The notes beneath the pieces are model-generated. The model searched no databases, was not told where the DNA came from, and saw nothing but the letters and a program-made list of their open reading frames with translations. DNA of 64,000 nucleotides, from NCBI GenBank assembly GCA_002163245.1, contig MAAL01000182.1:62001-126000 (forward strand), read 5' to 3'. Origin of the DNA: Gammaproteobacteria bacterium 42_54_T18 (GTDB lineage: Bacteria > Pseudomonadota > Gammaproteobacteria > Pseudomonadales > Ketobacteraceae). The position numbers and the translations under genes were made by a program. Shown piece by piece: positions 47,281 to 56,629 of the stretch (position 1 is its first letter; every line of letters begins with the position of its first letter).

Positions 47281-48450
47281 ATGATGTTTACACCAGAACA
47301 TGAAGAACTACGTCGCACAGTTCGCAATTTTGTAGAAAAAGAAATCAACCCTTATGTTCCTGAATGGGAAAAGAACGGCCCTTTCCCTGCTCATGAATTA
47401 TTTAAAAAAATGGGTGACCTGGGTTTACTTGGTGTTACCAAACCAGAACAATACGGCGGAATGAATCTCGATTACTCATATGGACTAGTGGTTGCAGAAG
47501 AATTAGGGAGCGCAAAATGCGGCGGTGTACCTTTGGCAATTGGTGTTCAAACAGACATGGCAACACCCGCATTGGCACGTTTTGGCAGTGAAGAGCTTTG
47601 TAAGCAGTTCTTAGCGCCATCCATTGCCGGTGACATGGTTGCAGCTATTGCCGTCAGCGAACCTGGTGCAGGTTCTGACGTTGCAGCGATTAAAACCCGC
47701 GCCGAAAAGCAAGGGGATGATTACGTCATCAATGGCACCAAAATGTGGATCACCAATTCAACACAAGCCGATTATTTCTGTTTGCTTGCCAATACCGGTG
47801 ATGGTCCAAAACATTCCAACAAATCCTTGATTGTTGTTCCCGCCGACGCTAAAGGAATAGAAGTATCAAAACCACTCGATAAAATTGGCATGCGCTCTTC
47901 TGATACTGCTCAGGTATTTTTTGACAATGTCAAAGTGCCTCAGAAAAACCTCATTGGTATGGAAGGCCAAGGGTTTATGATTCAAATGATGCAATTCCAA
48001 GAGGAACGTATGTGGGGTGCAGCAAATGCTGTAGGTGGTATGCAACTTGCTATTGAGAAAACGATTGAATACTGCCGCGAACGTGAAACATTTGGTCAAC
48101 CATTAATAAACAACCAGTCAATTCATTTTCGTTTAGCAGAGTTGCAAACTGAGCTTGAAGCCCTTAAATCTTTGGTATATCGCACTTGCGAATTATATAT
48201 CGGCAACGGCAACCCACAAAAAACCCTTGAGTTAGCATCAATGTGCAAACTCAAAGCTGGCCGCTTATTGCGCGAGGTTGCCGACTCATGTTTACAGTAT
48301 TGGGGGGGGATGGGTTACATGATGGACAACCCTGTTAGCCAAATGTACAGAGATGGACGCTTAGCCTCGATTGGTGGAGGTGCCGATGAAATAATGCTCG
48401 GTATCATCTGTAAAACTATGGACATTTTGCCTAGTAAAAAGAAAGGGTAA
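47281..48450 (+). CDS. atuD: Citronellyl-CoA dehydrogenase AtuD
   Basis: A 389-residue acyl-CoA dehydrogenase. Flavin and substrate motifs are present: VSEPGAGSDVAAIKTRAEK, MWITNSTQADYF, FGQPLINNQSIHFRLAELQTEL, and the C-terminal MYRDGRLASIGGGADEIM. The catalytic Glu of medium-chain enzymes (YEGT) is Gly366 here. A Glu (E242 in FQEERMW) sits at the helix-G position used by isovaleryl-CoA dehydrogenase-type enzymes, which suits a branched substrate. In the pathway it oxidises citronellyl-CoA to geranyl-CoA before carboxylation. atuE begins 5 bases after its stop. Confidence 0.92.
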   Translation: MMFTPEHEELRRTVRNFVEKEINPYVPEWEKNGPFPAHELFKKMGDLGLLGVTKPEQYGGMNLDYSYGLVVAEELGSAKCGGVPLAIGVQTDMATPALARFGSEELCKQFLAPSIAGDMVAAIAVSEPGAGSDVAAIKTRAEKQGDDYVINGTKMWITNSTQADYFCLLANTGDGPKHSNKSLIVVPADAKGIEVSKPLDKIGMRSSDTAQVFFDNVKVPQKNLIGMEGQGFMIQMMQFQEERMWGAANAVGGMQLAIEKTIEYCRERETFGQPLINNQSIHFRLAELQTELEALKSLVYRTCELYIGNGNPQKTLELASMCKLKAGRLLREVADSCLQYWGGMGYMMDNPVSQMYRDGRLASIGGGADEIMLGIICKTMDILPSKKKG

Positions 48451-48455
48451 GCACC

Positions 48456-49283
48456 ATGTCAGAAAACCAACTACCTCAAACAGACACTTTATTACTTGAG
48501 CAACGGGATCATGCGCTATTCATCACCTTAAATCGCCCAAAATGTCGAAACGCAATGAGCCTCACCATGGTCAACGAACTGATGGCCGTATTTGAAGCCA
48601 TCAAAGGCAATCTTGATATTCGAGCTGTTGTATTACGAGGCGCAGAAAATCATTTCTGCGCTGGGGGCGATATAAAAGATATGGCGGGTGCGCGAATGCA
48701 AATCCAACCGGCCATTGATGAAGGTAAAGCCAACCCTTTTACAGAACTTAATCGACAATTTGGTCGTATGATCACGCTAGCAAACCAAGCGCCACAAGTT
48801 GTTATTGCCGTACTTGAAGGTGCAGTATTAGGCGGTGGTTTTGGTTTAGCCTGTGTTTCCGACGTTGCTATCGCGAAACAGGATGCTCAATTCGGTTTAC
48901 CAGAAACTGGTCTCGGCATTATCCCTGCACAAATTGCTCCCTTTGTTGTTACTCGTGTAGGACTAACACAAGCGCGACGTTTGACCTTATTGGGGGCTCG
49001 TTTTAACGGTGATGAAGCTTACCGTTTAGGCATTGCTCATTATGTATGCGATACAAATGAAACCTTGGAACAACAACTTTCTGATGTGTTATCACAAGTT
49101 AAACGTTGTGCCCCATTGGCTAATCGAGCAACCAAAGAATTAATTCTTAATGTTGGTAATACTGACATGGAAGCCTTACTCGACCAAGCAGCTGCCGACT
49201 TTGCTGCTGCAGTGCAAAGCCCCGAAGGCTCAGAAGGCACCATGGCCTTTATCCAAAAACGTCTACCGACGTGGGCCAACTAA
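48456..49283 (+). CDS. atuE: Isohexenylglutaconyl-CoA hydratase AtuE
   Basis: A 275-residue crotonase-fold hydratase. It has the CoA/oxyanion segments ENHFCAGGDIKDMAGARM (oxyanion hole) and EGAVLGGGFGLACVSDVAIAKQDAQFGLPETGLGIIPAQIAPF, with the catalytic Glu pair expected in the latter block. It is expected to hydrate the isohexenylglutaconyl-CoA formed by AtuC/AtuF. The role is inferred from operon position, since the crotonase fold alone cannot specify substrate. It ends 49 bases before atuF. Confidence 0.9.
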   Translation: MSENQLPQTDTLLLEQRDHALFITLNRPKCRNAMSLTMVNELMAVFEAIKGNLDIRAVVLRGAENHFCAGGDIKDMAGARMQIQPAIDEGKANPFTELNRQFGRMITLANQAPQVVIAVLEGAVLGGGFGLACVSDVAIAKQDAQFGLPETGLGIIPAQIAPFVVTRVGLTQARRLTLLGARFNGDEAYRLGIAHYVCDTNETLEQQLSDVLSQVKRCAPLANRATKELILNVGNTDMEALLDQAAADFAAAVQSPEGSEGTMAFIQKRLPTWAN

Positions 49284-49332
49284 AAGCTGCCGTTTTAGAT
49301 AGAGGCAAAAACATTATTTAATGGAGATAAAA

Positions 49333-51336
49333 ATGGCAACATTTTCCAAAATCCTTATCGCTAACCGTGGCGAAATTGCAGTTAGAGTCATGCAAACAGC
49401 CCAACGCCTGGGTTATCGAACGGTTGCATTATACAGTGATGCGGATGCGAACGCTCGCCACGTACGTGTCGCTGACGAAGCGGTACATATCGGTTCATCA
49501 GTGGTTTCTGAGTCCTACCTTTGTGTTGATAAAATTTTAGCGGCAGCCGAGCTTACCGGAGCCGATGCGATTCACCCAGGTTATGGGTTTCTCTCAGAAA
49601 ATGCCGAATTTGCAGATATTTGCAAAACAAAGGGAATTACTTTTATTGGGCCTTCAAGTTCCGCCATCACATTGATGGGTTCCAAACGCCAATCAAAGAT
49701 TGAAATGCAGGACGCTGGTGTTCCTTGCATCCCTGGTTACCAAGGAGAAGACCAATCCATTGATTTTCTCGCAGCTCAAGCCAAAGAAATCGGTACTCCA
49801 TTAATGGTCAAAGCCTCTGCTGGTGGCGGCGGCCGGGGCATGCGTTTTGTTTCGGATTTTGAGGATATAGAACAAACGATAAAATCTGCCCGCAGTGAAG
49901 CTGAGAATGCTTTCGGTAGCGGAGAGTTGATTCTAGAGCGTGCAGTATTAAACCCTCGCCATGTAGAGATTCAAGTTTTCGGGGATTCACAAGGCAACAT
50001 TATTTATTTAGGAGAGAGAGATTGCTCTGTTCAGCGTCGCCACCAAAAAGTCGTTGAAGAAGCCCCCTCCCCTGCGGTAAACGAAGAACTACGGCAGCGC
50101 ATGGGAGAGGCCGCTGTGTTGGCCGCCAAATCCTGTAATTATGTTGGGGCTGGCACAGTTGAATTTTTGCTGGCTGATAATGGCGAATTTTATTTTCTAG
50201 AGATGAACACTCGCCTGCAAGTGGAGCACCCTGTCACTGAACTTATAACCGGTTTGGATTTGGTGGAATGGCAATTAGTAGTAGCGGCAGGACACCCCTT
50301 GCCGCTCACCCAAGAACAAGTCACCCTCACCGGTCACGCAATGGAAGTTCGCCTTTACGCCGAAGACCCAGCAAATCAATTTATGCCACAAACCGGCCCT
50401 GTATATCGATGGATAACACCGCTGGATCGCAACACCCACTCTGATGCACGTATCGATCATGGCATTCAGCAAGGTTGTGATGTCTCACCATTCTATGACC
50501 CAATGCTCGCAAAAATCATTGTTTGTGGAAAAGACCGTCAAGAAGCGATTCGAAAATTGCGTCGTGCTGTTGAAGATACCGTGCTATTTGGTGTTCATAC
50601 CAATAAATGGTTTTTACAAAACATTATTAGCCACCCTCACTTTATTGCAGGTGACGCGACGACTGCATTCATACAAGAGCAGTTTGCAAAAGACGAAAGC
50701 CTTTCACCCTATCAGCCCAGCACACAAGAATTAGCGTTAGCTGCCGCATTATTTCACCACCAGCCTGATGCATCAAGCACACAACAACGCGACCGTTTAA
50801 AGGGCTGGCACAGCTCAAATTCATTATCACGCCCTATTACATTTGCATTAGCAGATGACAATGCAAAGTTAGAACTATCGCCAACCGAAAACACTAACGA
50901 ATACAGTGTCGTCGGTATAGATGATGAAACCCATAATATTTCTATCATCGATACCAACAACGGTTTTGCGACATACGTATTTAACGGTGTGAAGCACAGC
51001 ACGGCTTATACCATTCAAGATGATACGGTTTATATCGACACTGGAAAGCATAGCTTCGGGCTAACAGAAATTACTCACCAACCTCCCGCTAGTTCCGACA
51101 GTGCTGGGTCAGGAAGAATTACCGCCCCGATGGACGGAGCAGTAATTGATATACTATGTAGTGAAGGGGAAGCAGTATCTATTGGACAAACCTTGGCGGT
51201 GGTAGAGGCCATGAAGATGGAACACCAGATCAAAGCAGACTGCGACGGTTTGATAGGCAACATTTCGGTGGCTATTGGCGATCAAGTGAAAATCCGCCAG
51301 CTATTGATTCAAATAGAAACGCCCACTGAAGACTAG
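49333..51336 (+). CDS. atuF: Geranyl-CoA carboxylase alpha (biotin) subunit AtuF
   Basis: A 667-residue biotin-dependent carboxylase subunit. I use the ATG at 49333 with an ideal GGAGAT site, rather than the ATG four codons earlier. It holds a biotin carboxylase part (KILIANRGEIAVRVMQTAQRLGY, ATP-grasp with KASAGGGGRGMRFV and EMNTRLQVEHPVTE, to ~residue 450), a linker, and a biotinyl domain with K628 in VVEAMKMEHQI. It charges biotin with bicarbonate and ATP and pairs with AtuC. A terminator follows at 51339-51362. Confidence 0.95.
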   Translation: MATFSKILIANRGEIAVRVMQTAQRLGYRTVALYSDADANARHVRVADEAVHIGSSVVSESYLCVDKILAAAELTGADAIHPGYGFLSENAEFADICKTKGITFIGPSSSAITLMGSKRQSKIEMQDAGVPCIPGYQGEDQSIDFLAAQAKEIGTPLMVKASAGGGGRGMRFVSDFEDIEQTIKSARSEAENAFGSGELILERAVLNPRHVEIQVFGDSQGNIIYLGERDCSVQRRHQKVVEEAPSPAVNEELRQRMGEAAVLAAKSCNYVGAGTVEFLLADNGEFYFLEMNTRLQVEHPVTELITGLDLVEWQLVVAAGHPLPLTQEQVTLTGHAMEVRLYAEDPANQFMPQTGPVYRWITPLDRNTHSDARIDHGIQQGCDVSPFYDPMLAKIIVCGKDRQEAIRKLRRAVEDTVLFGVHTNKWFLQNIISHPHFIAGDATTAFIQEQFAKDESLSPYQPSTQELALAAALFHHQPDASSTQQRDRLKGWHSSNSLSRPITFALADDNAKLELSPTENTNEYSVVGIDDETHNISIIDTNNGFATYVFNGVKHSTAYTIQDDTVYIDTGKHSFGLTEITHQPPASSDSAGSGRITAPMDGAVIDILCSEGEAVSIGQTLAVVEAMKMEHQIKADCDGLIGNISVAIGDQVKIRQLLIQIETPTED

Positions 51337-51338
51337 AG

Positions 51339-51362
51339 AATAAGGGCCTTTGTGCCCTTATT
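51339..51362 (+). terminator. Terminator after atuF
   Basis: AATAAGGGC and complement with a 6-base loop, starting 3 bases after the atuF stop, with a short T-run (TTT). It suggests that atuA-F is one transcript, with the synthetase gene downstream transcribed separately. Confidence 0.7.
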
Positions 51363-51699
51363 TCATACGAGTTTTTCCTACAACAACCTAGTAAGCCGTG
51401 CGATATCTACATTATGTATCTTTATTCAGTCCCTGAAGACATTTCTGACCGCTATTCACTTGCATGGCTGGCCACATATGGGTATGTTACACCTTGTAAA
51501 AATTTTGTAAAAAGTGGATAACAACGAAAACTCTGTTTCGTATAGCATTCGAACGGACCTGATCAAAAAGCAACCGCAAGCATTCAATTTACACTTAAAT
51601 GCGTTCTCGAGCCGCTAGGCACTCGTGCATTGCTTTACTCGTTCCACTCACAAATAATTTCTTTCAACCTGAACAATTTAGGATAGCCTTGGGGGTTCC
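51363..51699. other. Intergenic region before the acyl-CoA synthetase gene
   Basis: About 340 bases. It is long enough to hold an independent promoter for the synthetase gene. I saw no long inverted repeat like the two operators upstream of atuA and no coding frame with a ribosome site. Confidence 0.4.
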
Positions 51700-53538
51700 A
51701 TGAGCAGCAGTAATACAGACATGATTACGTGGGGTATGATGATGAAAAAAGTTCCTTCCATCGTGAAGGGGCTTCCGAGTATCGTCAAAGGATTAAAAAT
51801 TTCCAACATTTCCGATCCGACGCAACCATGTGGCCTAGGCTGGGCGTTTGAACAAGCCGCGCAACGTAACCCTAGAGGCTCAGCATTACTTTATGAAAAT
51901 GTTCGCTTCACCTATGATGAAGTCAACCAGTGGTCAAACCGCATTGCCCACCACCTGATTAGCCAAGGTATACAAAAAGGTGACGTGGTTGGTATTTTGA
52001 TTGAAAACCGTCCAGAGTTGCTAGTTAACGTATTAGCCGTCGCCAAAGTTGGCGCTGTCTGTGCGATGATTAATACCTCCCAAACCCATAAAGTCTTGAT
52101 CCACAGCTTTAACCTCGTCAAACCAAAAGCCGTTATCGTTGGTGAAGAGCTCACAACCATTTATGACGAAGTTCGCGCTGATATAAATATCGACGACAGC
52201 CAGACATTTTTTGTAGCGGATACCGATACTACAAAAGACCCCGGCACTGCACCAAAGGGGTATGTAAACCTTACTACCGAATCAGCTAGTAGCCCTACTC
52301 ACAATCCAGATACAACAAACAAGATCTACATGAACGATTCTTGTTTTTACATCTATACATCGGGAACTACAGGGTTACCAAAAGCAGGAATATTCAAACA
52401 CGGTCGCTGGATGAAATCATACGGTGGCTTTGGTATCACCTCGTTAAAGATGACACCTAAAGATGTCATGTACTCAACCCTACCGCTATACCATGCAACT
52501 GGACTTGTCGTTTGTTGGGGATCAGCTATTGCTGGGGCATCAGGTTTTGCCATTCGTCGTAAATTCTCTGCAAGTAACTTCTGGAAAGACACTCGAAAAT
52601 TTAATGCCACTGCGATTGGTTATGTAGGCGAGTTATGTCGTTATCTTATGGATCAACCAGAGAGGTCTGATGATTCTGACAACCCCGTTGTTAAAATGGT
52701 AGGTAATGGATTGCGCCCAGGCGTTTGGATGCCTTTTAAGCGTCGCTTTAACGTAAGCCACGTCTGTGAACTTTATGCTGCAAGTGATGGTAATATCGGT
52801 TTCACCAATATCTTTAACTTCGACAACACCGTTGGTTTCTCTCCAATCCCTTGGTCATTAGTACAATATGATAAAGAGAATGATAAGCCATATTATAATG
52901 CCGACGGTTTTATGAAAAAGGCAGAAAAAGGTGGCCAAGGTTTATTGCTTTCCAAAATCGATGATAAGTCACCTCTAGATGGTTACACCGACCCAGAAAA
53001 AACAAAAAAAGTTATCTTTCAGGATGTATTTGAAAAGGGCGACCGCTACTTTAACACTGGCGACCTATTAAGAGATATCGGATTTGGTCACGTTCAGTTT
53101 GTTGACCGTCTAGGTGATACTTATCGCTGGAAAGGTGAGAACGTATCCACTACCGAAGTGGAAAATCTGATGACTCGACACCCTCAAATTTCTGAGGCTG
53201 TTGCTTACGGTGTTGAAATACCAAACACCAATGGTCGTGCTGGCATGGCGTCAATAACACCTTCTGTTCCTGTTGAAGCATTAGACTTTAAAGATTTATT
53301 ATCTTTTGCTAAAAGTGAAATGCCTATCTATGCAGTACCCTTATTCCTTCGTGTAAAAGTGCAAATGGAAACAACAGGCACCTTTAAGTATCAAAAGACA
53401 AACCTTAAAGATGAAGCATTTGACCCAAGTAAAACAAGTGGTGAAGCTATTTACGCATGGTTACCAGGCACAGAGGAATATGTACCTGTTACTGATGAAA
53501 TACTAAGTAATATTAATAATGGTAAATATCGTTATTAA
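51700..53538 (+). CDS. atuH: Long-chain acyl-CoA synthetase, AtuH-like
   Basis: A 612-residue ANL-family ligase with the AMP-binding signature YIYTSGTTGLPKAG (residues 217-230). It also has the later NTGDLLRDIGFGHVQFVDRLGDTYRWKGENVSTTEVE block, which includes the hinge Asp and Arg. It resembles the FATP/very-long-chain synthetase branch, the type found as AtuH at the end of the Pseudomonas atu cluster. It would activate terpenoid or fatty acids with CoA. It is separated from atuF by a terminator and ~360 bases, so the symbol is tentative. Its start is the ATG at 51700. Confidence 0.85.
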   Translation: MSSSNTDMITWGMMMKKVPSIVKGLPSIVKGLKISNISDPTQPCGLGWAFEQAAQRNPRGSALLYENVRFTYDEVNQWSNRIAHHLISQGIQKGDVVGILIENRPELLVNVLAVAKVGAVCAMINTSQTHKVLIHSFNLVKPKAVIVGEELTTIYDEVRADINIDDSQTFFVADTDTTKDPGTAPKGYVNLTTESASSPTHNPDTTNKIYMNDSCFYIYTSGTTGLPKAGIFKHGRWMKSYGGFGITSLKMTPKDVMYSTLPLYHATGLVVCWGSAIAGASGFAIRRKFSASNFWKDTRKFNATAIGYVGELCRYLMDQPERSDDSDNPVVKMVGNGLRPGVWMPFKRRFNVSHVCELYAASDGNIGFTNIFNFDNTVGFSPIPWSLVQYDKENDKPYYNADGFMKKAEKGGQGLLLSKIDDKSPLDGYTDPEKTKKVIFQDVFEKGDRYFNTGDLLRDIGFGHVQFVDRLGDTYRWKGENVSTTEVENLMTRHPQISEAVAYGVEIPNTNGRAGMASITPSVPVEALDFKDLLSFAKSEMPIYAVPLFLRVKVQMETTGTFKYQKTNLKDEAFDPSKTSGEAIYAWLPGTEEYVPVTDEILSNINNGKYRY

Positions 53539-53557
53539 TACGTAATCTGTTTAAATT

Positions 53558-53590
53558 AAGGCCGATAGAATCATTCTATCGGCCTTTTTT
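53558..53590 (+). terminator. Terminator after acyl-CoA synthetase
   Basis: Fourteen-base arms (53558-53571 and 53573-53586) with a single-base centre, followed by a run of T. It clearly ends the synthetase transcript. Confidence 0.93.
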
Positions 53591-53625
53591 GTATAAGGTT
53601 TTCCAGCAAAGGATTAAGATACGTC

Positions 53626-53994
53626 ATGGACAAGCAAGATATCGTCGCAAGACGAGGTATCGCAGAGCTAGCCTTAAAAGGATTTTTTGACATTGCTCAC
53701 CGCTGGAAACTCAGCCGACAAGATGCAATGACACTGCTTGGCCTTACGGCAACATCAACCTATGCCAATTGGAAGAATGGAAAAACAGGCACACTTCCTC
53801 GCGACACGTTAGAACGAATTTCATATCTGCTTAATATTGACGACGTTTTTAAAAAGACAAATCCCAACATCCAAAGCAATACCACCCATATGCTACATAC
53901 TCCGCACCCCGAGCTTCACTATGAATCACCTCTCGATCGAATGCTGCAAGGAAATGTTGCTGATATTTATGTAGTACAACAAATAGTGCAATAA
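53626..53994 (+). CDS. Xre/MbcA-ParS-like antitoxin homologue (orphan)
   Basis: A 122-residue protein with an N-terminal Xre-type helix-turn-helix (LALKGFFDIAHRWKLSRQDAMTLLGLTATSTYANWKNGKTGTLPRDTLERISYLLNI). It ends in the short toxin-binding-like module SPLDRMLQGNVADIYVVQQIV of MbcA/ParS antitoxins. Those antitoxins are normally followed by a RES-domain toxin gene. None is present; the next gene is on the opposite strand and ends 14 bases away. It may act alone as a DNA-binding regulator or be what remains of a toxin-antitoxin pair. AAGGATT precedes the ATG. Confidence 0.8.
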   Translation: MDKQDIVARRGIAELALKGFFDIAHRWKLSRQDAMTLLGLTATSTYANWKNGKTGTLPRDTLERISYLLNIDDVFKKTNPNIQSNTTHMLHTPHPELHYESPLDRMLQGNVADIYVVQQIVQ

Positions 53995-54008
53995 TTTAGT
54001 ACAATAAT

Positions 54009-54731
54009 TCACCCCGCGGAATGAACACTTATACCCACCTCTGCCTCTTTTGCAGGGCCATCAACAACAATTGATTCAGCAAACCCAAAAAAAGCTAACA
54101 ACTCTTCATTGCGCATGGTTTTAGTCACTTTTTTAATCACCGTTTTTGCTCCAGAGCTCACAGCATCATTTGCCAAGCGGGCAATTTTCTCAGACAAATA
54201 TCCCAACTTCATCATTTCAATCGGTCGTTCAAAATAACTTTCAATTGCAACATCCACCAAATCACACAAGGCAATTGAGAACTCTTTTACCACCAAATGC
54301 GGCTCGGTATCTCGACCATTGCTCACTACCTCGGTAATACGTTGATGTAGCTCATCAGGTAACACTACGGCAATATAGGTAGGCAGATCACTGCCCTCTT
54401 GTGGCTTTAACAACATCGAATCTATGTAATCTGCCAACGGTACCAACTCATTATTAGGAAGCTTCCCCAGCACCTTTTTAAGTGCAAGTTTAATTGTCTT
54501 TTTGATGGCCGCCACACCACCTAATACAACCTTCTTCCCCATTGGGTTTAGATCAATCATCTCAACAGGGTTCAAAAAATATGCATCCATACATTCATCG
54601 GAAAACAGCTCTAGCAAACGAACAATGTCAGGAGCCAACGCTCGAGAAGGTGATGCCGCTAATTCTGCAACAAAGGATTCATTCAGGCATCGCAGGGATT
54701 CCGAGGCAGCAAAGGCCGTATAGTAGGTCAA
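54009..54731 (-). CDS. Hypothetical protein with an internal duplication
   Basis: A 240-residue protein of unknown family. The start is a TTG at 54731 with a GGAG site 9 bases upstream. Residues ~46-110 and ~165-230 look like two copies of one unit: ECMDAYFLNPVEMIDL...KKTIKLALKKVLGKLPNNELVPLADYIDSML against VAIESYFERPIEMMKL...KTVIKKVTKTMRNEELLAFFGFAESIV. Both units are helical with a YF-x2-P-x-EM signature. There is no signal peptide or membrane segment. It is divergent from the esterase gene. Confidence 0.75.
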   Translation of the reverse strand: MTYYTAFAASESLRCLNESFVAELAASPSRALAPDIVRLLELFSDECMDAYFLNPVEMIDLNPMGKKVVLGGVAAIKKTIKLALKKVLGKLPNNELVPLADYIDSMLLKPQEGSDLPTYIAVVLPDELHQRITEVVSNGRDTEPHLVVKEFSIALCDLVDVAIESYFERPIEMMKLGYLSEKIARLANDAVSSGAKTVIKKVTKTMRNEELLAFFGFAESIVVDGPAKEAEVGISVHSAG

Positions 54732-54976
54732 TGTGATTACTCCTTTTCAATCTAATTCAATGCAACACAGCGCCTGTGTTAATGAAGCCTATTTAACCAC
54801 CATAGACCACTAAGCACTATGACAGCAGAGCCAACCAATCGAGCTCTATAAGCAATCAAACTCTCCCCACCACATAAAAACGCACCAAAACAACCCATTT
54901 ATTGTGTCAATTTCATGTCATTTCTCCGCATAGCTGCTATAAATCTATGTATGTACTACAAAAATAAGGAAAAAGT

Positions 54977-56308
54977 ATGCTGCAAGGTTACGTACATCCA
55001 GATTTCGGCAAAGTCGCAGATTTATTACGTAACCAGATTCCCCGCAACAAACCTGGCGGTGCAGCACTAACGGTTTACCACAGGGGGCAATGTGTCGTCG
55101 ACATCTGGGGCGGCACTCGCAACAAGGATGGTGACGCCTGGCAATCAGACACACTAGCCATGTCTTTTTCGACAACAAAAGGGGTTGCCTCTACCCTTTT
55201 ACATATTCTTGTCGATCAAGGCCTTCTCGATTACAACGACCCCGTTTCAAAGCATTGGCCCGAATTTGCCCAAAAAGGCAAAAAAGATATTACGGTACGT
55301 CAGCTACTCTGTCACGAAGCCGGATTATTTCACATTAGAGACATGATCGAAGATGCGGAACAAATGCTCGACTGGGATTTTATGATAGGTGCAATTGAGC
55401 GCTCGCGTCCTGTACACACCCCAGGCCAACACAATGGTTATCATGCCCTAACATATGGGTGGCTTATTGGTGAGTTGATTCACCGAGTCACCAATAAGCC
55501 ATTTGAACAAGTCTTATCAGAAAAGTTATCAAAACCCTTAGGTCTTGATGGATTATTTGTTGGCATGCCACCGGAACAAAACAAGCGCCGCGCGCACCTT
55601 ATCAATAGCATTGGAGGTGAACGCACCGGAAAGCAGGTTGAACGTATACTTCAACGAAATGCACTGAAAGCAATTACCCAAGGATTGAAGTTAGCCAACA
55701 TCGACCTAGACCAAACGATCTCGGCACTAATCCCCCGAGGCATGCTGTATCTGGATTTAAACCACTCTGATATCGCAAATGCCTGCATACCCGCAATGAA
55801 CGGCATGTTCACATCCCGCTCTCTAGCAAAGGTTTACGCAATGCTCGCCAATGGCGGTGAAATTGATGGCACACGCATTCTCTCTCGAGCAGCCGTACAA
55901 AACATGATGCAAATTCAAAATCGAGATCCAGGTAAAGTCATCCCCTTACCGATGCACTGGCGACTCGGTTACCATCGAGTCTTCGCCCTGGGTTCCAGTA
56001 CACAGCAATGTTTTGGCCATTTTGGTTTTGGCGGGTCAGGCGCCTGGGCAGATCCCATCCGAGATATTTCGATTGGTTTAACCCTCAACAGCGGTGTTGG
56101 ATCCCCTTTTGGGGACACCCGCATCGTTAACATTTCGTCTGCTATTTTAAAATGTGCAGATCAGCGTTACCGTGTTGCGGATGCAGAAGAAATCAAAGGT
56201 GTTGGTCCTTTTTTCCCCAAAGAAAAGCTATCTGGTTACCATGCAGCCAAAAAAATGGTCAACGGCGTACTCCCTCGACGCCGTCGAAACGATTTCGCAC
56301 TACAATAA
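54977..56308 (+). CDS. Beta-lactamase-fold serine hydrolase (class VIII esterase-like)
   Basis: A 443-residue serine hydrolase of the beta-lactamase/EstB family. The catalytic S65-x-x-K68 is in SFSTTKGV, the Tyr of the second motif is in GYHALTYGWL (Y155), and the third conserved segment is HFGFGGSGAWADP near the C-terminus. No signal peptide is seen, so it is probably cytoplasmic. Such enzymes hydrolyse esters, sometimes beta-lactams. Substrate cannot be inferred. It lies alone, with no obvious operon partner. Confidence 0.9.
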   Translation: MLQGYVHPDFGKVADLLRNQIPRNKPGGAALTVYHRGQCVVDIWGGTRNKDGDAWQSDTLAMSFSTTKGVASTLLHILVDQGLLDYNDPVSKHWPEFAQKGKKDITVRQLLCHEAGLFHIRDMIEDAEQMLDWDFMIGAIERSRPVHTPGQHNGYHALTYGWLIGELIHRVTNKPFEQVLSEKLSKPLGLDGLFVGMPPEQNKRRAHLINSIGGERTGKQVERILQRNALKAITQGLKLANIDLDQTISALIPRGMLYLDLNHSDIANACIPAMNGMFTSRSLAKVYAMLANGGEIDGTRILSRAAVQNMMQIQNRDPGKVIPLPMHWRLGYHRVFALGSSTQQCFGHFGFGGSGAWADPIRDISIGLTLNSGVGSPFGDTRIVNISSAILKCADQRYRVADAEEIKGVGPFFPKEKLSGYHAAKKMVNGVLPRRRRNDFALQ

Positions 56309-56629
56309 AGTAAATTGATCGCTAAACGTCAATACAATGAACGTAATTAGGGTTTTTATTCTAATTTTTCTCCGTAATATTGCCTACAGTAAAGCCTGTG
56401 TTGTCCGCCAGAAGTTATGGTGATAAAGCGCGCATTGTAAGCAGTATGGCGGTAGTTTTGTATCACGGAAATGTCATATTTCTCTGTTAGATTACCTCTC
56501 GTAGTACGAAGTACGCACACTGAAGGGTACCTCTGTGAAGAGCTCCCGCAGCACACCATAGTGGCGAGATTGTCTTTACCGAGTGTTTTTTATTTTATTA
56601 GCAATTTATGATCAGTAATCGAGGGAATT
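56309..56629. other. Intergenic region upstream of the phasin-like gene
   Basis: About 321 bases. It has an AT-rich stretch near 56345 and a small TACGAAGTA-type palindrome near 56502, but no gene or clear RNA structure. Likely the leader and promoter of the phasin-like gene. Confidence 0.4.
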
